The notes under the pieces: generated by a model | Databases searched by the model: none | Told to the model about the DNA's origin: nothing | Seen by the model: the letters and a program-made list of their open reading frames with translations, nothing else | Made by a program: the position numbers and the translations under genes | Assembly: GCA_004010935.1 (NCBI GenBank) | Contig: CP026511.1 | Coordinates: forward strand, 186,001-250,000 | DNA length: 64,000 nucleotides | From: Pseudomonadaceae bacterium SI-3 | GTDB lineage: Bacteria > Pseudomonadota > Gammaproteobacteria > Pseudomonadales > Pseudomonadaceae | Direction: 5' to 3' | Shown here: positions 8,040 through 16,694 of the stretch, piece after piece | How positions within the stretch are numbered: the stretch's first letter is position 1 | Layout: each line of letters begins with the position of its first letter

Positions 8040-8875
8040 TGGGATTTCACGCTTTCAAGTGAAGTGAGGAACAAGGCGCCGTCTTCTTCGAAGACAGTCC
8101 CCCGATAGAGCTTCTGCTGGTTGATGCGCACTTCGTAGCGGTCCAGCGGGCGCACCATGAGAATGTCGTTGAGCTGCAGGGCAAGCACCTGCGACAGCGG
8201 CATCTGCACCGAGGCGACCACGCAATCCAGGCGTACCGGCAGGTGCTTGATGTGATCGACCGGATTGCCGGTCAGCCGAGCAGGCAACGGGCCGGCCAGG
8301 CGACTGGTCAGGTCATCGACCAGATCGGTGTCCAAATGAATAAAAATCGATGAGCGGCTATTGGTCAGGTGGCTGATGTATTCGAACTCAGCGACATATT
8401 CCCAGGTGGTTTCTTCGTAATCGTTTTCGTAGCGCTCAAGTGCGCCGAATGTGTCGCCGGATAATATAGAGCGCGCAAAAATATAAGTCAGATCCAAGCC
8501 CAGGCGATCACGCATCCGTTGTTCGGAAGTGCTGATCGGCGGTGCTTCCTGACTGGGCACGATTGTTCCGCCGTAATAGCACTCGAGTGCCTCGGTGAGC
8601 AGGGCCCGGTCAATTGAAAAACCAACTTTTCCCATTGGCGAACGGTAGATGCATTCTGGTGCGTTATCTGCCGGTTCCTGAACATCGACCTTGCTCAGCT
8701 CGAGGCTGATCCGGTAATTGCGCAAGAAGTAGTCGCCGATCAAACGAGGGTTCTTGTTGGTGGTTTCCTTGATGAACTGAGGAATCTTGTGGTGATGCCG
8801 GCCAAGCTTCTGCGGTTTCAATACAGTCAGGCTTTGGGCGGGCACGCCATGGTGGACTTTTGAATTGCCAGACAT
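8036..8875 (-). CDS. fliM: Flagellar switch protein FliM (lateral type, no CheY-binding N-terminus)
   Basis: FliM is the middle layer of the C-ring. I start it at the ATG giving MSGNSKVHHG, about 279 aa; the frame is open 31 codons further upstream. The middle domain (about 45-200) and C-terminal SpoA domain (about 205-275, QMPLSQVLALQLNDILMVRPLDRYEV) are recognisable. Polar FliM proteins begin with an LSQ-EIDALL motif for CheY-P; here the N-terminus is basic and histidine-rich with no such motif. Some secondary flagellar systems, such as that of Shewanella putrefaciens CN-32, are reported to have a FliM of this kind that does not respond to CheY. It is first in the minus-strand operon and divergent from lafK. 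Confidence 0.92.
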   Translation of the reverse strand: MSGNSKVHHGVPAQSLTVLKPQKLGRHHHKIPQFIKETTNKNPRLIGDYFLRNYRISLELSKVDVQEPADNAPECIYRSPMGKVGFSIDRALLTEALECYYGGTIVPSQEAPPISTSEQRMRDRLGLDLTYIFARSILSGDTFGALERYENDYEETTWEYVAEFEYISHLTNSRSSIFIHLDTDLVDDLTSRLAGPLPARLTGNPVDHIKHLPVRLDCVVASVQMPLSQVLALQLNDILMVRPLDRYEVRINQQKLYRGTVFEEDGALFLTSLESVKSQ

Positions 8876-9311
8876 GTTGTGAACGGTAGTTCCTGGTTCT
8901 TGCTCGGCTGGCGAAGGCCTGTCGCGCGGGTATAAGCAGAAGAAGGTTTGGCCAGGGCGGGTGTGCAATGCCTGAGGTCACGGGCACGGCTCTAGCGTGC
9001 CGCCAGTCTAGGCTTGGGCGCGAGGAAGAATTAAATCAATAGGTATCAATTGATCTTTTTTGAGATCACTGATGAGCATTTGATTTTAATTTAGCGGAAC
9101 TGATTGGGCAGTTCCGGGCGGGCTTGTTAGCGTGCGCGCAATTGTTTCGGAGTGGTCGGCTGCAGTTACCTGTCTCGTTCGGCGAGTTGGACAGACAGGG
9201 CGACAAAAGTTCCGAAAGACTTAAATAAATTTTTCAGCGAATCCGGCGTTGTGCTCGAGCAACAGGCGTAACAGCGCCAAGGTGGTCACATTGAACAGTG
9301 TCAGTCATGCA
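8876..9311. promoter_or_regulatory. Divergent control region between fliM and lafK
   Basis: This gap separates the divergently transcribed fliM operon and lafK. A segment at about 9028-9094 is strikingly AT-rich for this genome. Three inverted repeats stand out: GGCACG-N7-CGTGCC (8983-9001), TGATCT-N6-AGATCA (9051-9068) and GGAACTG-N6-CAGTTCC (9096-9115). A longer hairpin, CCTGTC...GACAGG (9169-9199), lies in what would be the lafK leader. These are plausible operators for whatever switches the system on. No sigma-54 site with correct spacing was found pointing at fliM. Confidence 0.55.
8983..8996 (+). promoter_or_regulatory. Possible sigma-54 (-24/-12) element toward lafK
   Basis: The sequence GGCACGGCTCTAGC has GG and GC spaced by ten bases and a perfect GGCACG -24 half; the -12 half is TAGC rather than TTGC. 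It lies about 315 bp upstream of the lafK ATG. It overlaps a 6-bp inverted repeat, so the match may instead reflect an operator. Confidence 0.3.
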
Positions 9312-10697
9312 ATGAACTACTGCCGCGAAGAGCTATTCGCTCCAGCGCCGGCGCGCAAGAAAATACTTATTGTCGGCAATCCCGCAGAGGCGGGTTGCGA
9401 GTTCCTTGAAGCGGGTCTGCGCAAGGAAGGTTGTGCGGTCTTTTCCTATGCCGGCCTGAATGATCTGGATAACGCCGCATTGAAGGGCGCGTCGCTGGTT
9501 TTTATCCTGATCAGCGGCATGCAACAGCCAACTCTCTATACGCAGGTCGATTCACTGATTCGTCGTGGACGCGCCATCAGTGTTATTCCCGTCGTGCAAT
9601 ACGCCGATCAGGAAAAGGCCGCCGCCTTGCTTGAACTGGGTTGTGTCGACTACTTGTTGTCTCCGTTCAGCGAAAGCCAGCTGAGTGCGTTGTTGCGTCG
9701 CCAGGAATTTGCCGACGCGGCCCAGGAAAGTTTCGTCTCCTGTTCCCAGGCTGGCCGTCGTTTGCTGGCCATGGCGCAGCGTGTGTCGCTGACCCGGGCG
9801 CCGATCCTGATCACCGGTGAAACCGGAACCGGCAAGGAGCTGATGGCACGTTACATCCATCGTTTCTCGGCCAGCGCCGACGCACCCTTCATTGCAGTCA
9901 ACTGCGCGGCCATCCCCGAGCAGATGCTCGAATCGATTCTGTTCGGTCACGAGAAGGGCGCCTTTACCGGTGCCGTGACGGCCCAGCCGGGCAAGTTCGA
10001 ACTGGCCAACGGCGGCACCCTGCTGCTCGACGAAATCGGCGAGCTGCCACTGGGGCTGCAAGCCAAGCTGCTTCGCGTACTGCAGGAGCAGCGTGTGGAG
10101 CGCCTCGGCGGGCGCAAGGAAATCGAACTCAACGTGCGCATCATCGCCGCCACTAACCGTGATTTGCAGGTGGAAGTGGCACAAGGGCGCTTCCGCGCCG
10201 ACCTTATGTTCCGTCTCGACGTACTGCCGTTGCATATCAGCCCGCTGCGTGAGCGCAAGGAAGACGTACTGCCGCTGGCTCGGCGTTTCGTGACCAAGTA
10301 CGCACCGCAGGAAGCCGGTGAAGAACTGTTCACCAGCGATGCCTGCCGCGCTCTGCTGCAACACGACTGGCCGGGCAACGCTCGCGAGCTGGAGAACACC
10401 GTGCAGCGCGCCCTGGTCCTGCGCAACGGCCTGTTCATTCAGCCGCAGGATCTCGGCCTGGCGGCACCGGCAAAAGCCGAAGTGCGCACCGAGCGGCTGC
10501 CGCTACCCAACGCCGAGACCGGCAAGGCCGCCCTGCGCGCCAGCGGCAAGTGGGCCGAGTACCAGCACGTGATCGACACGATTCGCAAGTTCGACGGGCA
10601 CAAGACCAAGGCCGCAGCCAGCCTCGGCATGACCTCGCGTGCCTTGCGCTACCGCCTCAATGCCATGCGCGAGCAGGGCATTGAGCTGAATTTCTGA
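9312..10697 (+). CDS. lafK: Sigma-54-dependent flagellar regulator LafK
   Basis: LafK is the master activator of lateral flagellar genes with RpoN, the counterpart of FlrA/FleQ. The AAA+ domain (about residues 130-360) has the Walker A motif GETGTGKE, the sigma-54-contact motif [16 protein letters not shown] and the arginine-finger region [20 protein letters not shown]-type helix-turn-helix ends the protein ([21 protein letters not shown]). The N-terminal 110 residues fold like a receiver but lack the acidic pocket and phospho-Asp, reading ILIVGNPAE and VFILISGM. I use the ATG at 9312; a TTG at 9291 has a better ribosome-binding site (AAGGTGG). fliE follows after 28 bp. Confidence 0.92.
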   Translation: MNYCREELFAPAPARKKILIVGNPAEAGCEFLEAGLRKEGCAVFSYAGLNDLDNAALKGASLVFILISGMQQPTLYTQVDSLIRRGRAISVIPVVQYADQEKAAALLELGCVDYLLSPFSESQLSALLRRQEFADAAQESFVSCSQAGRRLLAMAQRVSLTRAPILITGETGTGKELMARYIHRFSASADAPFIAVNCAAIPEQMLESILFGHEKGAFTGAVTAQPGKFELANGGTLLLDEIGELPLGLQAKLLRVLQEQRVERLGGRKEIELNVRIIAATNRDLQVEVAQGRFRADLMFRLDVLPLHISPLRERKEDVLPLARRFVTKYAPQEAGEELFTSDACRALLQHDWPGNARELENTVQRALVLRNGLFIQPQDLGLAAPAKAEVRTERLPLPNAETGKAALRASGKWAEYQHVIDTIRKFDGHKTKAAASLGMTSRALRYRLNAMREQGIELNF

Positions 10698-10725
10698 TTT
10701 AAACAAGGCAAGGGGAGAGCCAGCG

Positions 10726-11046
10726 ATGAGTTCAATCACTCAGGTACAGCAGGAGCTGCTGGGCCGGATGCAGCAGCTCCAGGGTGTCGCCTCAGGCGCG
10801 CCCATCAAGCCGGCTGACCAGGCGGCGCCCGATGCGGGCGGGATGTTCATGGCGGCGATGCGTTCGGTCGATGCCCAGCAACACCAGGCCGGCGCAGCCA
10901 TGGCCGCGGTGGACAGCGGCAAGAGCGATGACCTGGTGGGCGCAATGATCGACAGCCAGAAGGCCAGCGTGTCGTTCTCCGCGTTGCTGCAAGTGCGCAA
11001 CAAACTGACCACGGCGTTCGATGACGTCATGAGAATGCCGCTGTGA
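10726..11046 (+). CDS. fliE: Flagellar hook-basal body protein FliE
   Basis: FliE links the MS-ring to the proximal rod and is an early export substrate. The 106 aa are normal for the family, with the C-terminal helical signature [34 protein letters not shown] good ribosome-binding site (AGGGGAG) precedes the ATG. It is first in the fliEFGHIJ run, between lafK and fliF, as in other Flag-2 loci. Confidence 0.95.
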   Translation: MSSITQVQQELLGRMQQLQGVASGAPIKPADQAAPDAGGMFMAAMRSVDAQQHQAGAAMAAVDSGKSDDLVGAMIDSQKASVSFSALLQVRNKLTTAFDDVMRMPL

Positions 11047-11066
11047 TCGAGCGTGAGAGCTAAGCC

Positions 11067-12746
11067 GTGTTTGAAAAACTGAAAAGCAGGATGCCAGCAG
11101 GTGGCTTCCAACTCGACCCGCGGGTAACGCTCGCCGGCATGGCGGTGATCGCTGCCGCGCTGGCCGTGGCTGTGGCCTTCTACCTGTGGCGCGACAACGG
11201 CTCGTTCCGGCCGCTGCATGGCGCCGGTGAAGCCTTTCCGGTCGCCGAGGTGATGCAGGTCCTTGACGCCGAAGTCGTGCAATACCGCATCCATCCGCAG
11301 AGCGGGCAGATTCTGGTGCGTGAGGACCAGCTGTCCCGTGCACGCATGCTGCTCGCCGCCAAGGGTGTGAAGGTCGCACTGCCGGCCGGCTACGAGCTGT
11401 TCGACAAGGAAGAGCCGCTGGGCACCAGCCAGTTCGTTCAGGACGTGCGCCTCAAGCGCAGCCTGGAAGGCGAGCTGGCGCGCACCGTGATGTCGCTCAA
11501 GGGCATCCAGCATGCGCGTGTGCACTTGGCGCAGGAGGAGAACAGCTCCTTCGTGGTCAGCAAGCGCGCACCGACCAAGGCCTCGGTGATGGTGCAGCTC
11601 GAACCCGGCTACAAGCTGAGCGCGGATCAGGTTGGCGCGATCGTCAATCTGGTGGCCGGTAGCGTGCCCAACCTCAAGGGCGAAGACGTCGGCGTGGTCG
11701 ATCAATACGGTGCACTGCTGTCTCGCGGTCTGAATGTCGGTGGTGGCCCGTCGCAGAGCTGGGGTGCGGTGGAGGAGTACCAGCAGAAGGCCGTGGCTAA
11801 TATCGAGGAAGTGCTGGCGCCGGTGCTGGGCAGCGGTAACTACCGCATCAGCGTGGCGGCCGATATCGATTTCAGCCAGAAGGAAGAGACGCTCCAGTCC
11901 TACGGCGAAACGCCGCGTCTACGTCGCGAAGTGCTGAGCAACGAGAGCGCGCTGGATCAACTGGCGCTCGGCGTGCCCGGCTCGCTGGCCAACCGACCTG
12001 TGGCCCCGCCGAAGGAAGGCGAGGAGCCCAAGCCGGCCCCAGGCGAGACCAAGGGCGCGACCTCCCTGCGCGAAGAATCCACCCGTCAACTGGACTACGA
12101 CCAGAGCGTGATCCACGTGAAGCACGCCGGTTTTGCCCTGCGCCAGCAGAGTGTGGCTGTGGTGCTCAACGCCGCCGCCGCGCCGGAAGGCGGCTGGAGC
12201 GACGAGGCCCGCGCGGAACTCGAGGCCATGGTACGCAGCGCCGTCGGTTTCAAGGAAACGCGTGGCGACCTGCTGACCCTCAGCGTGCTGCCCTTCGCCG
12301 CCGTTGAAACCGTCACTGAACAAGTGCCGTGGTGGGAAAACAGTCAAGTGCATGCCCTGGCCAAGCTTGGCGTGGCCGGCCTGATCGCGCTGCTGCTGCT
12401 GTTGATCGTGGTACGTCCGGCTGTTCGCAGCCTGACCCAGCGCAACGCGCCAGGCGAAGCTGATCCGGTTGCACTGGAAGGCACCCTGGCGGCTGCGCCC
12501 GGGCCGCTGCCCATCGAGGCCGAGACCCGCGCGGCATTGGCCAGCCCACGGCCCAGTGGCGACGGCATCCATGTATTCGGCGAACTCAATCCGCTTTCGG
12601 AAATTCGCCTGCCAGCGCCTGGTTCGGGGCTGGAGCTACAGATCGAGCATTTGCAGATGCTCGCCAAGAACGACCCGGAGCGCGTTTCGGAAGTCATCAA
12701 GCATTGGATAGGCCGCAATGAAAGAGACCTCAACCCAGCCAGCTGA
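11067..12746 (+). CDS. fliF: Flagellar MS-ring protein FliF
   Basis: FliF forms the membrane-embedded MS-ring. It starts at GTG and is 559 aa, typical for FliF. Two membrane helices flank the periplasmic region: residues about 24-42 (LAGMAVIAAALAVAVAFYLW) and about 431-450 (LGVAGLIALLLLLIVVRP). Ring-building motifs lie between, including LAAKGVKVALPAGYELFDKEEPLGTSQF and ELARTVMSLKGIQHARVHLAQ. The C-terminal tail that binds FliG is present. The gene overlaps fliG by 29 bp, unusually long for this pair. Confidence 0.96.
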   Translation: MFEKLKSRMPAGGFQLDPRVTLAGMAVIAAALAVAVAFYLWRDNGSFRPLHGAGEAFPVAEVMQVLDAEVVQYRIHPQSGQILVREDQLSRARMLLAAKGVKVALPAGYELFDKEEPLGTSQFVQDVRLKRSLEGELARTVMSLKGIQHARVHLAQEENSSFVVSKRAPTKASVMVQLEPGYKLSADQVGAIVNLVAGSVPNLKGEDVGVVDQYGALLSRGLNVGGGPSQSWGAVEEYQQKAVANIEEVLAPVLGSGNYRISVAADIDFSQKEETLQSYGETPRLRREVLSNESALDQLALGVPGSLANRPVAPPKEGEEPKPAPGETKGATSLREESTRQLDYDQSVIHVKHAGFALRQQSVAVVLNAAAAPEGGWSDEARAELEAMVRSAVGFKETRGDLLTLSVLPFAAVETVTEQVPWWENSQVHALAKLGVAGLIALLLLLIVVRPAVRSLTQRNAPGEADPVALEGTLAAAPGPLPIEAETRAALASPRPSGDGIHVFGELNPLSEIRLPAPGSGLELQIEHLQMLAKNDPERVSEVIKHWIGRNERDLNPAS

Positions 12747-13785
12747 GTCGGTGACCGGCTCGAGCAAGGAAATCAAAGCGCGCCCGGTGCAGTTGCGCTC
12801 GGTGAGTTCGCTGGATCAAGCGGCGATCCTCATGCTGAGCATGGGCGACGACATTTCCGCTGGCATCCTGCGCAACTTTTCCCGCGAGGAAATCATCAGC
12901 ATCAGCCAAGCGATGGCGCGTCTGTCCAACGTCAAGCAGCCGATGGTTTCCGACGTGATCAGCCGCTTCTTCGACGATTACAAGGAGCAGAGCAGCATCA
13001 AGGGCGCCTCGCGCACCTACCTGTCTGGCATGCTCGGCAAGGCGCTGGGTGGCGACATCACCCGTTCGCTGCTCGACTCCATCTATGGCGAGGAGATCCG
13101 CGCCAAGATGGCCAAGATGGAGTGGCTCGATCCCAAGCAGTTCGCTGCGCTGATTGCCAAGGAGCACGCGCAGATGCAGGCGGTGTTCCTCGCTTTCCTG
13201 CCGCCGGGCATGGCCACCGACGTGCTCGAGTGCATGCCGGCCGAGCGTCAGGACGAGCTGCTCTACCGCATCGCCAACCTCAACGAGGTCAACAGTGACG
13301 TGATCGCCGAGCTGGAACAGCTCATCGATCGCAGCCTGCAGGTGCTCTCAAATCAGGGTTCGCAGGTGCGTGGCGTCAAGCAGGCGGCGGACATCATGAA
13401 CCGCTTCAAGGGCAACCGTGACCAGATGTTCGAGTTGTTGCGCGCCCACAACGAAGAGCTGGTGGGCAAGATCGAGGATGAGATGTATGACTTCTTCATC
13501 CTCTCGCGGCAGAACCAGGACGTGTTGCAGACGCTGCTGGAAGTGATCCCGCTGGAAGAGTGGGTGGTTGCGCTCAAGGGCGCCGAACCCGCGCTGGTCA
13601 AGGCTATTCAGGGTGCGATGCCCAAGCGTCAGGCGCAGCAGATGGAATCGATCAACCGTCGCCAGGGCCCGGTGCCGCTGTCGCGGGTGGAGCAGGTGCG
13701 CAAGGACATCATGGCGGTGGTCCGCGACATGTCCAACGACGGCGATCTGCAGGTTCAGCTGTTCCGCGAACAGACCGTCGAGTAA
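12718..13785 (+). CDS. fliG: Flagellar motor switch protein FliG
   Basis: FliG is the rotor protein that contacts the stator. At 355 aa it carries an N-terminal extension of about 20 residues over E. coli FliG. The armadillo-like middle and C-terminal domains align without gaps around the torque helix (ALKGAEPALVKAIQ onward). Against E. coli FliG recalled from memory, Lys264 and Arg281 are kept (Lys287 and Arg304 here), while Asp288, Asp289 and Arg297 become Ser311, Ile312 and Pro320. The charge pattern used for torque in E. coli is therefore only partly present. It overlaps fliF and is followed by fliH after 6 bp. Confidence 0.95.
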   Translation: MKETSTQPAESVTGSSKEIKARPVQLRSVSSLDQAAILMLSMGDDISAGILRNFSREEIISISQAMARLSNVKQPMVSDVISRFFDDYKEQSSIKGASRTYLSGMLGKALGGDITRSLLDSIYGEEIRAKMAKMEWLDPKQFAALIAKEHAQMQAVFLAFLPPGMATDVLECMPAERQDELLYRIANLNEVNSDVIAELEQLIDRSLQVLSNQGSQVRGVKQAADIMNRFKGNRDQMFELLRAHNEELVGKIEDEMYDFFILSRQNQDVLQTLLEVIPLEEWVVALKGAEPALVKAIQGAMPKRQAQQMESINRRQGPVPLSRVEQVRKDIMAVVRDMSNDGDLQVQLFREQTVE

Positions 13786-13791
13786 GCGCCG

Positions 13792-14490
13792 ATGAGCATC
13801 AAGATCATCAAGGGTGAAGGCCGCTCCTGGCGTCCGTTCCGCTTTCCGCCTCGCGTGCGCACCGCCGCCGAACTGGCCGACAGCGTCGCTGGCGACCCGG
13901 CTGCATTGCAACGAGCGGTCGCCGATGGCTTTCAGGAAGGCATCGACAAGGGTTACGAGCAGGGGCTGGAGCAGGGCCGAGAGGCCGGGCATCGCGAAGG
14001 TTTCGAGCGTGGTGTCGAGGACGGCAAGGCCATCGGCCGTGAAGAAGGCCGCGCCCACGGGCGTCGCGCATTCGACGAAGCGGCCCGGCCGATGGATGAA
14101 CTGGTCGAGCGCTTCGAGCGCTTCCGGCAGGAGTTCGAGCAGGCGCGTCGCGAGCAGTTACTGGAGCTGGTGCAGAAGGTATCCAAGCAGGTGATTCGCT
14201 GCGAACTGACCCTCCATCCGACCCAGCTGCTGACGCTGGCCGAGGAAGCCCTGGCCGCCATGCCGGGCGACCAGGAAGACGTCCGCATCCTGCTCAACCC
14301 GGAGGAATGCACCCGCATCAAGGAGCTGGCGCCTGAGCGCGCAACAGCCTGGCGGCTGGTCCCGGACGAGAAGCTGGCGCTCGGCGAGTGCCGTGTAGTG
14401 ACGGCTCAGGCCGAAGCCGATATCGGCTGCCAGCAGCGCCTGGATTCATGCATGGACACCCTGGCCGAACACATCCGGGCGGAAGCCTGA
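13792..14490 (+). CDS. fliH: Flagellar export ATPase regulator FliH
   Basis: FliH is the stator-like partner of the FliI ATPase. The 232 aa include the characteristic glycine-spaced helical region with Gxxx repeats (about residues 48-90: FQEGIDKGYEQGLEQGREAG and onward) and a conserved C-terminal domain (about 120-228) that binds FliI. It sits directly between fliG and fliI with one base to the fliI ATG. Sequence outside the repeat region is weakly conserved in the family, so the call also rests on position. Confidence 0.93.
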   Translation: MSIKIIKGEGRSWRPFRFPPRVRTAAELADSVAGDPAALQRAVADGFQEGIDKGYEQGLEQGREAGHREGFERGVEDGKAIGREEGRAHGRRAFDEAARPMDELVERFERFRQEFEQARREQLLELVQKVSKQVIRCELTLHPTQLLTLAEEALAAMPGDQEDVRILLNPEECTRIKELAPERATAWRLVPDEKLALGECRVVTAQAEADIGCQQRLDSCMDTLAEHIRAEA

Positions 14491-14491
14491 A

Positions 14492-15823
14492 ATGTCCTTG
14501 CGCGAGAGCTTCCGGCTCGACGAGGCGCTGCGCTCGCTGGATACCGTGCAGCTGGCGAAAGTCAGCGGCCGGCTGGTGCGCGTCTCCGGCATGCTGCTGG
14601 AAAGCCTCGGCTGCCAGCGCATGACCGGCCAGCGCTGCTTCGTCGAACAGGGCGACGGCAGCATGCTCGAAGCGCAGGTGGTGGGCTTCAACCGCGATAT
14701 CACCTATCTGATGCCATTCAAGAAGCCGGTTGGGCTCACCTCCGGCTCGCGCGTGTTTCCGGCACCGGATGACGCCAAGTTGCATATCGACGAATCCTGG
14801 CTGGGGCGGGTGGTCAACGGCCTTGGCGAGCCGCTGGACGAAATGGGCAAGCTCAGCGGGCGTGATCTGCTGCCCACCGAGCTGCCATCGGTGCATCCGC
14901 TCAAGCGCAAGCCGGTCAGCGAACCGCTGGACGTCGGCGTGCGGGCGATCAATTCCATGCTCACCCTCGGCAAGGGCCAGCGCGTCGGCCTGTTCGCCGG
15001 TTCCGGTGTGGGCAAGAGCGTGCTGCTTGGGATGATTACCCGGCAGACCAAGGCCGACGTGGTGGTGGTCGGGCTAATCGGCGAGCGGGGTCGTGAGGTG
15101 CAGGAGTTTCTGCTGCATTCGCTGGGCGAGGAGGGCTTGAAGAAGGCAGTCGTCGTTGTCGCGCCGGCCAACGAATCGCCCTTGATGCGCCTCAAGGCCA
15201 CCGAGCTGTGTCACAGCATCGCTGCCTACTTCCGCGACCAGGGCAACGACGTGCTGTTGCTGGTCGACTCCCTGACCCGCTACGCCATGGCCCAGCGCGA
15301 AATCGCCCTGGCCCTGGGCGAACCGCCGGCCACCAAGGGCTATCCGCCGTCGGTATTCGGCATGCTGCCGGAATTGGTGGAAAGCGCCGGCAATGGTGCC
15401 AACGACAATGGCAGCCTCAGTGCGTTGTACACCGTACTCGCTGAAGGTGATGACCAGCAGGACCCAATCGTCGATTGCGCACGGGCGATTCTCGACGGCC
15501 ACATCGTGCTGTCGCGCCGATTGGCCGATGCCGGGCACTACCCGGCCATCGACATCTGCGCATCGGTCAGCCGCTGCATGAGCCAGGTCGGCCAGCCGCC
15601 GCATCTGGGCGCGGCGCGCCAGCTCAAGGAGTTCTACAGCACCTACGAGAAGATCAAGGAACTGATCCCGCTGGGCGGCTACAGCCCGGGCGCAGACCTG
15701 AAAACCGACCGCGCCGTGAAGCTGGCACCCACCATCGAGCGCTTCCTGCGCCAAGAGGTGGGCGAGGCCGCGGAGCTGGAAACCAGTCTCACCATCCTGC
15801 AGAGCATCATCAAACAACCATGA
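14492..15823 (+). CDS. fliI: Flagellum-specific ATPase FliI
   Basis: FliI is the hexameric ATPase of flagellar type III export, related to the F1 beta subunit. The 443 aa show a Walker A motif in LFAGSGVGKSVLLG (about residues 168-180), Walker B in DVLLLVDSLTRYA, and the family motif KGYPPSVFGMLPELVE. The N-terminal beta-barrel region is also present. It overlaps fliJ by 4 bp (ATGA). The neighbouring fliH and fliJ identify it as flagellar rather than injectisome. Confidence 0.97.
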   Translation: MSLRESFRLDEALRSLDTVQLAKVSGRLVRVSGMLLESLGCQRMTGQRCFVEQGDGSMLEAQVVGFNRDITYLMPFKKPVGLTSGSRVFPAPDDAKLHIDESWLGRVVNGLGEPLDEMGKLSGRDLLPTELPSVHPLKRKPVSEPLDVGVRAINSMLTLGKGQRVGLFAGSGVGKSVLLGMITRQTKADVVVVGLIGERGREVQEFLLHSLGEEGLKKAVVVVAPANESPLMRLKATELCHSIAAYFRDQGNDVLLLVDSLTRYAMAQREIALALGEPPATKGYPPSVFGMLPELVESAGNGANDNGSLSALYTVLAEGDDQQDPIVDCARAILDGHIVLSRRLADAGHYPAIDICASVSRCMSQVGQPPHLGAARQLKEFYSTYEKIKELIPLGGYSPGADLKTDRAVKLAPTIERFLRQEVGEAAELETSLTILQSIIKQP

Positions 15824-16245
15824 AGCAGCAGATCGAAACGCTCACGCGCCTGGCCAGCCTGCGTGGCAACCGGGTCAAGCAGATGCTCGGGCAGGTTCAG
15901 TATCAGCAGAACCTCTGCCAGCGCTATCGCAACAACATCACCGGGTTGAGTCGCCTGTGCGGCTTCAGTGTGCCGATGAGCACGCCGTTGCAGCGTGACA
16001 ACCAGCAGCGCTACAAGGCCACGCTGTACAAGATGGTCGAGCTGCAGCGCCGCGAACTGGCGGTGGCCGAGCAGGCCCTGACGCGCATTCAGCAGGAGCT
16101 GCTGCAGGCCATGCGCAGCGAGAAGGTGGTCGAGCATGTGATCGAGGCCAAGATGCAGCAGTGGCAGCAACTGTTGATGGCGCAGGAACAGAAGATTCAG
16201 GACGGTCTGGCGGCGCAGACCTGGTGGCGAAACCAGATTGCCTAG
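15820..16245 (+). CDS. fliJ: Flagellar export chaperone FliJ
   Basis: FliJ is a small coiled-coil protein that sits in the FliI ring and couples it to FlhA. The ATG overlapping the fliI stop gives 141 aa, the usual size. Almost the whole sequence is predicted helical coiled coil rich in Gln, Glu and Arg (MLGQVQYQQNLCQRYRNN; LYKMVELQRRELAVAEQAL). The frame is open far upstream inside fliI, but only this part looks like FliJ. It is the last gene of the lafK-fliEFGHIJ run. Confidence 0.92.
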   Translation: MKQQIETLTRLASLRGNRVKQMLGQVQYQQNLCQRYRNNITGLSRLCGFSVPMSTPLQRDNQQRYKATLYKMVELQRRELAVAEQALTRIQQELLQAMRSEKVVEHVIEAKMQQWQQLLMAQEQKIQDGLAAQTWWRNQIA

Positions 16246-16257
16246 GTCGCTTCGGCT

Positions 16258-16295
16258 GTAGGAGCCAGGGGGACGCCAAGTCCTTGCTGGCGATC
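16258..16295. repeat. REP palindrome interrupted by a short insertion
   Basis: The two halves of the standard REP, GTAGGAGCCAG and TTGCTGGCGATC, are separated by about 14 extra bases (GGGGACGCCAAGTC) replacing the normal one-base junction. All other REPs in the window are uninterrupted. It lies just after the fliJ stop, in the 173-bp gap before flgM. That gap also holds a GGCGCC-rich palindromic stretch near 16310-16336 and AAGATTTAAGTAATCC at about 16355. Confidence 0.6.
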
Positions 16296-16418
16296 ACGGT
16301 ACACCCGGCGCCGCACGGCGCTAACGGCGCCACTCGTCCGTCCGATTGCAAAAAAGATTTAAGTAATCCGCCCGAGCGGTCGCTTGTTAGGCAGTAACCA
16401 CCGAGTTGGAACGAAATC

Positions 16419-16694
16419 ATGGAAATCAGCCGGCAGTTCAAGCCCGCCATTACAATGCCCACCGAGACCGCCGCGGCGCGTCCGGCCAGCGCCCGTCCTG
16501 CTGCCCAGGCAACCGCACGTCCAGCCGCAAGCCTGCCGCTGGAGCAAATGCAGGATGCCCTGCGCGCCATGCCCGAGGTTGATATGGATCGGGTAGCGGC
16601 CATCAAGCAAGCCCTGCAGCGCGGCGAAATCTCCACCGACGTAGGTGAGCTGGCCAGCAGCATGCTCAGCTACCACCGTGGAAACGATGCGTGA
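16419..16694 (+). CDS. flgM: Anti-sigma-28 factor FlgM
   Basis: FlgM holds the sigma-28 factor (FliA, at 21473) inactive until hook completion allows FlgM to be exported. The 91 aa have a low-complexity Ala/Pro-rich N-terminus (the export region) and a typical FlgM C-terminus: LEQMQDALRAMPEVDMDRVAAIKQALQ, then RGEISTDVGELASSML. It overlaps flgN by 4 bp. In Vibrio lateral clusters flgM follows flgA; here flgMN has moved to sit after fliJ. Confidence 0.93.
   Translation: MEISRQFKPAITMPTETAAARPASARPAAQATARPAASLPLEQMQDALRAMPEVDMDRVAAIKQALQRGEISTDVGELASSMLSYHRGNDA

Noticed and set aside
8987..9001. A GGCACG-type -24/-12 element on the minus strand toward fliM
   Set aside because: GG and GC are nine bases apart instead of ten, which normally abolishes sigma-54 promoter function. 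The sequence is part of an inverted repeat, which explains the resemblance.
1663..16245. Non-flagellar type III secretion system
   Set aside because: The export genes are accompanied by rod, hook, ring, filament, stator and switch genes; no secretin, needle or translocator gene is present.
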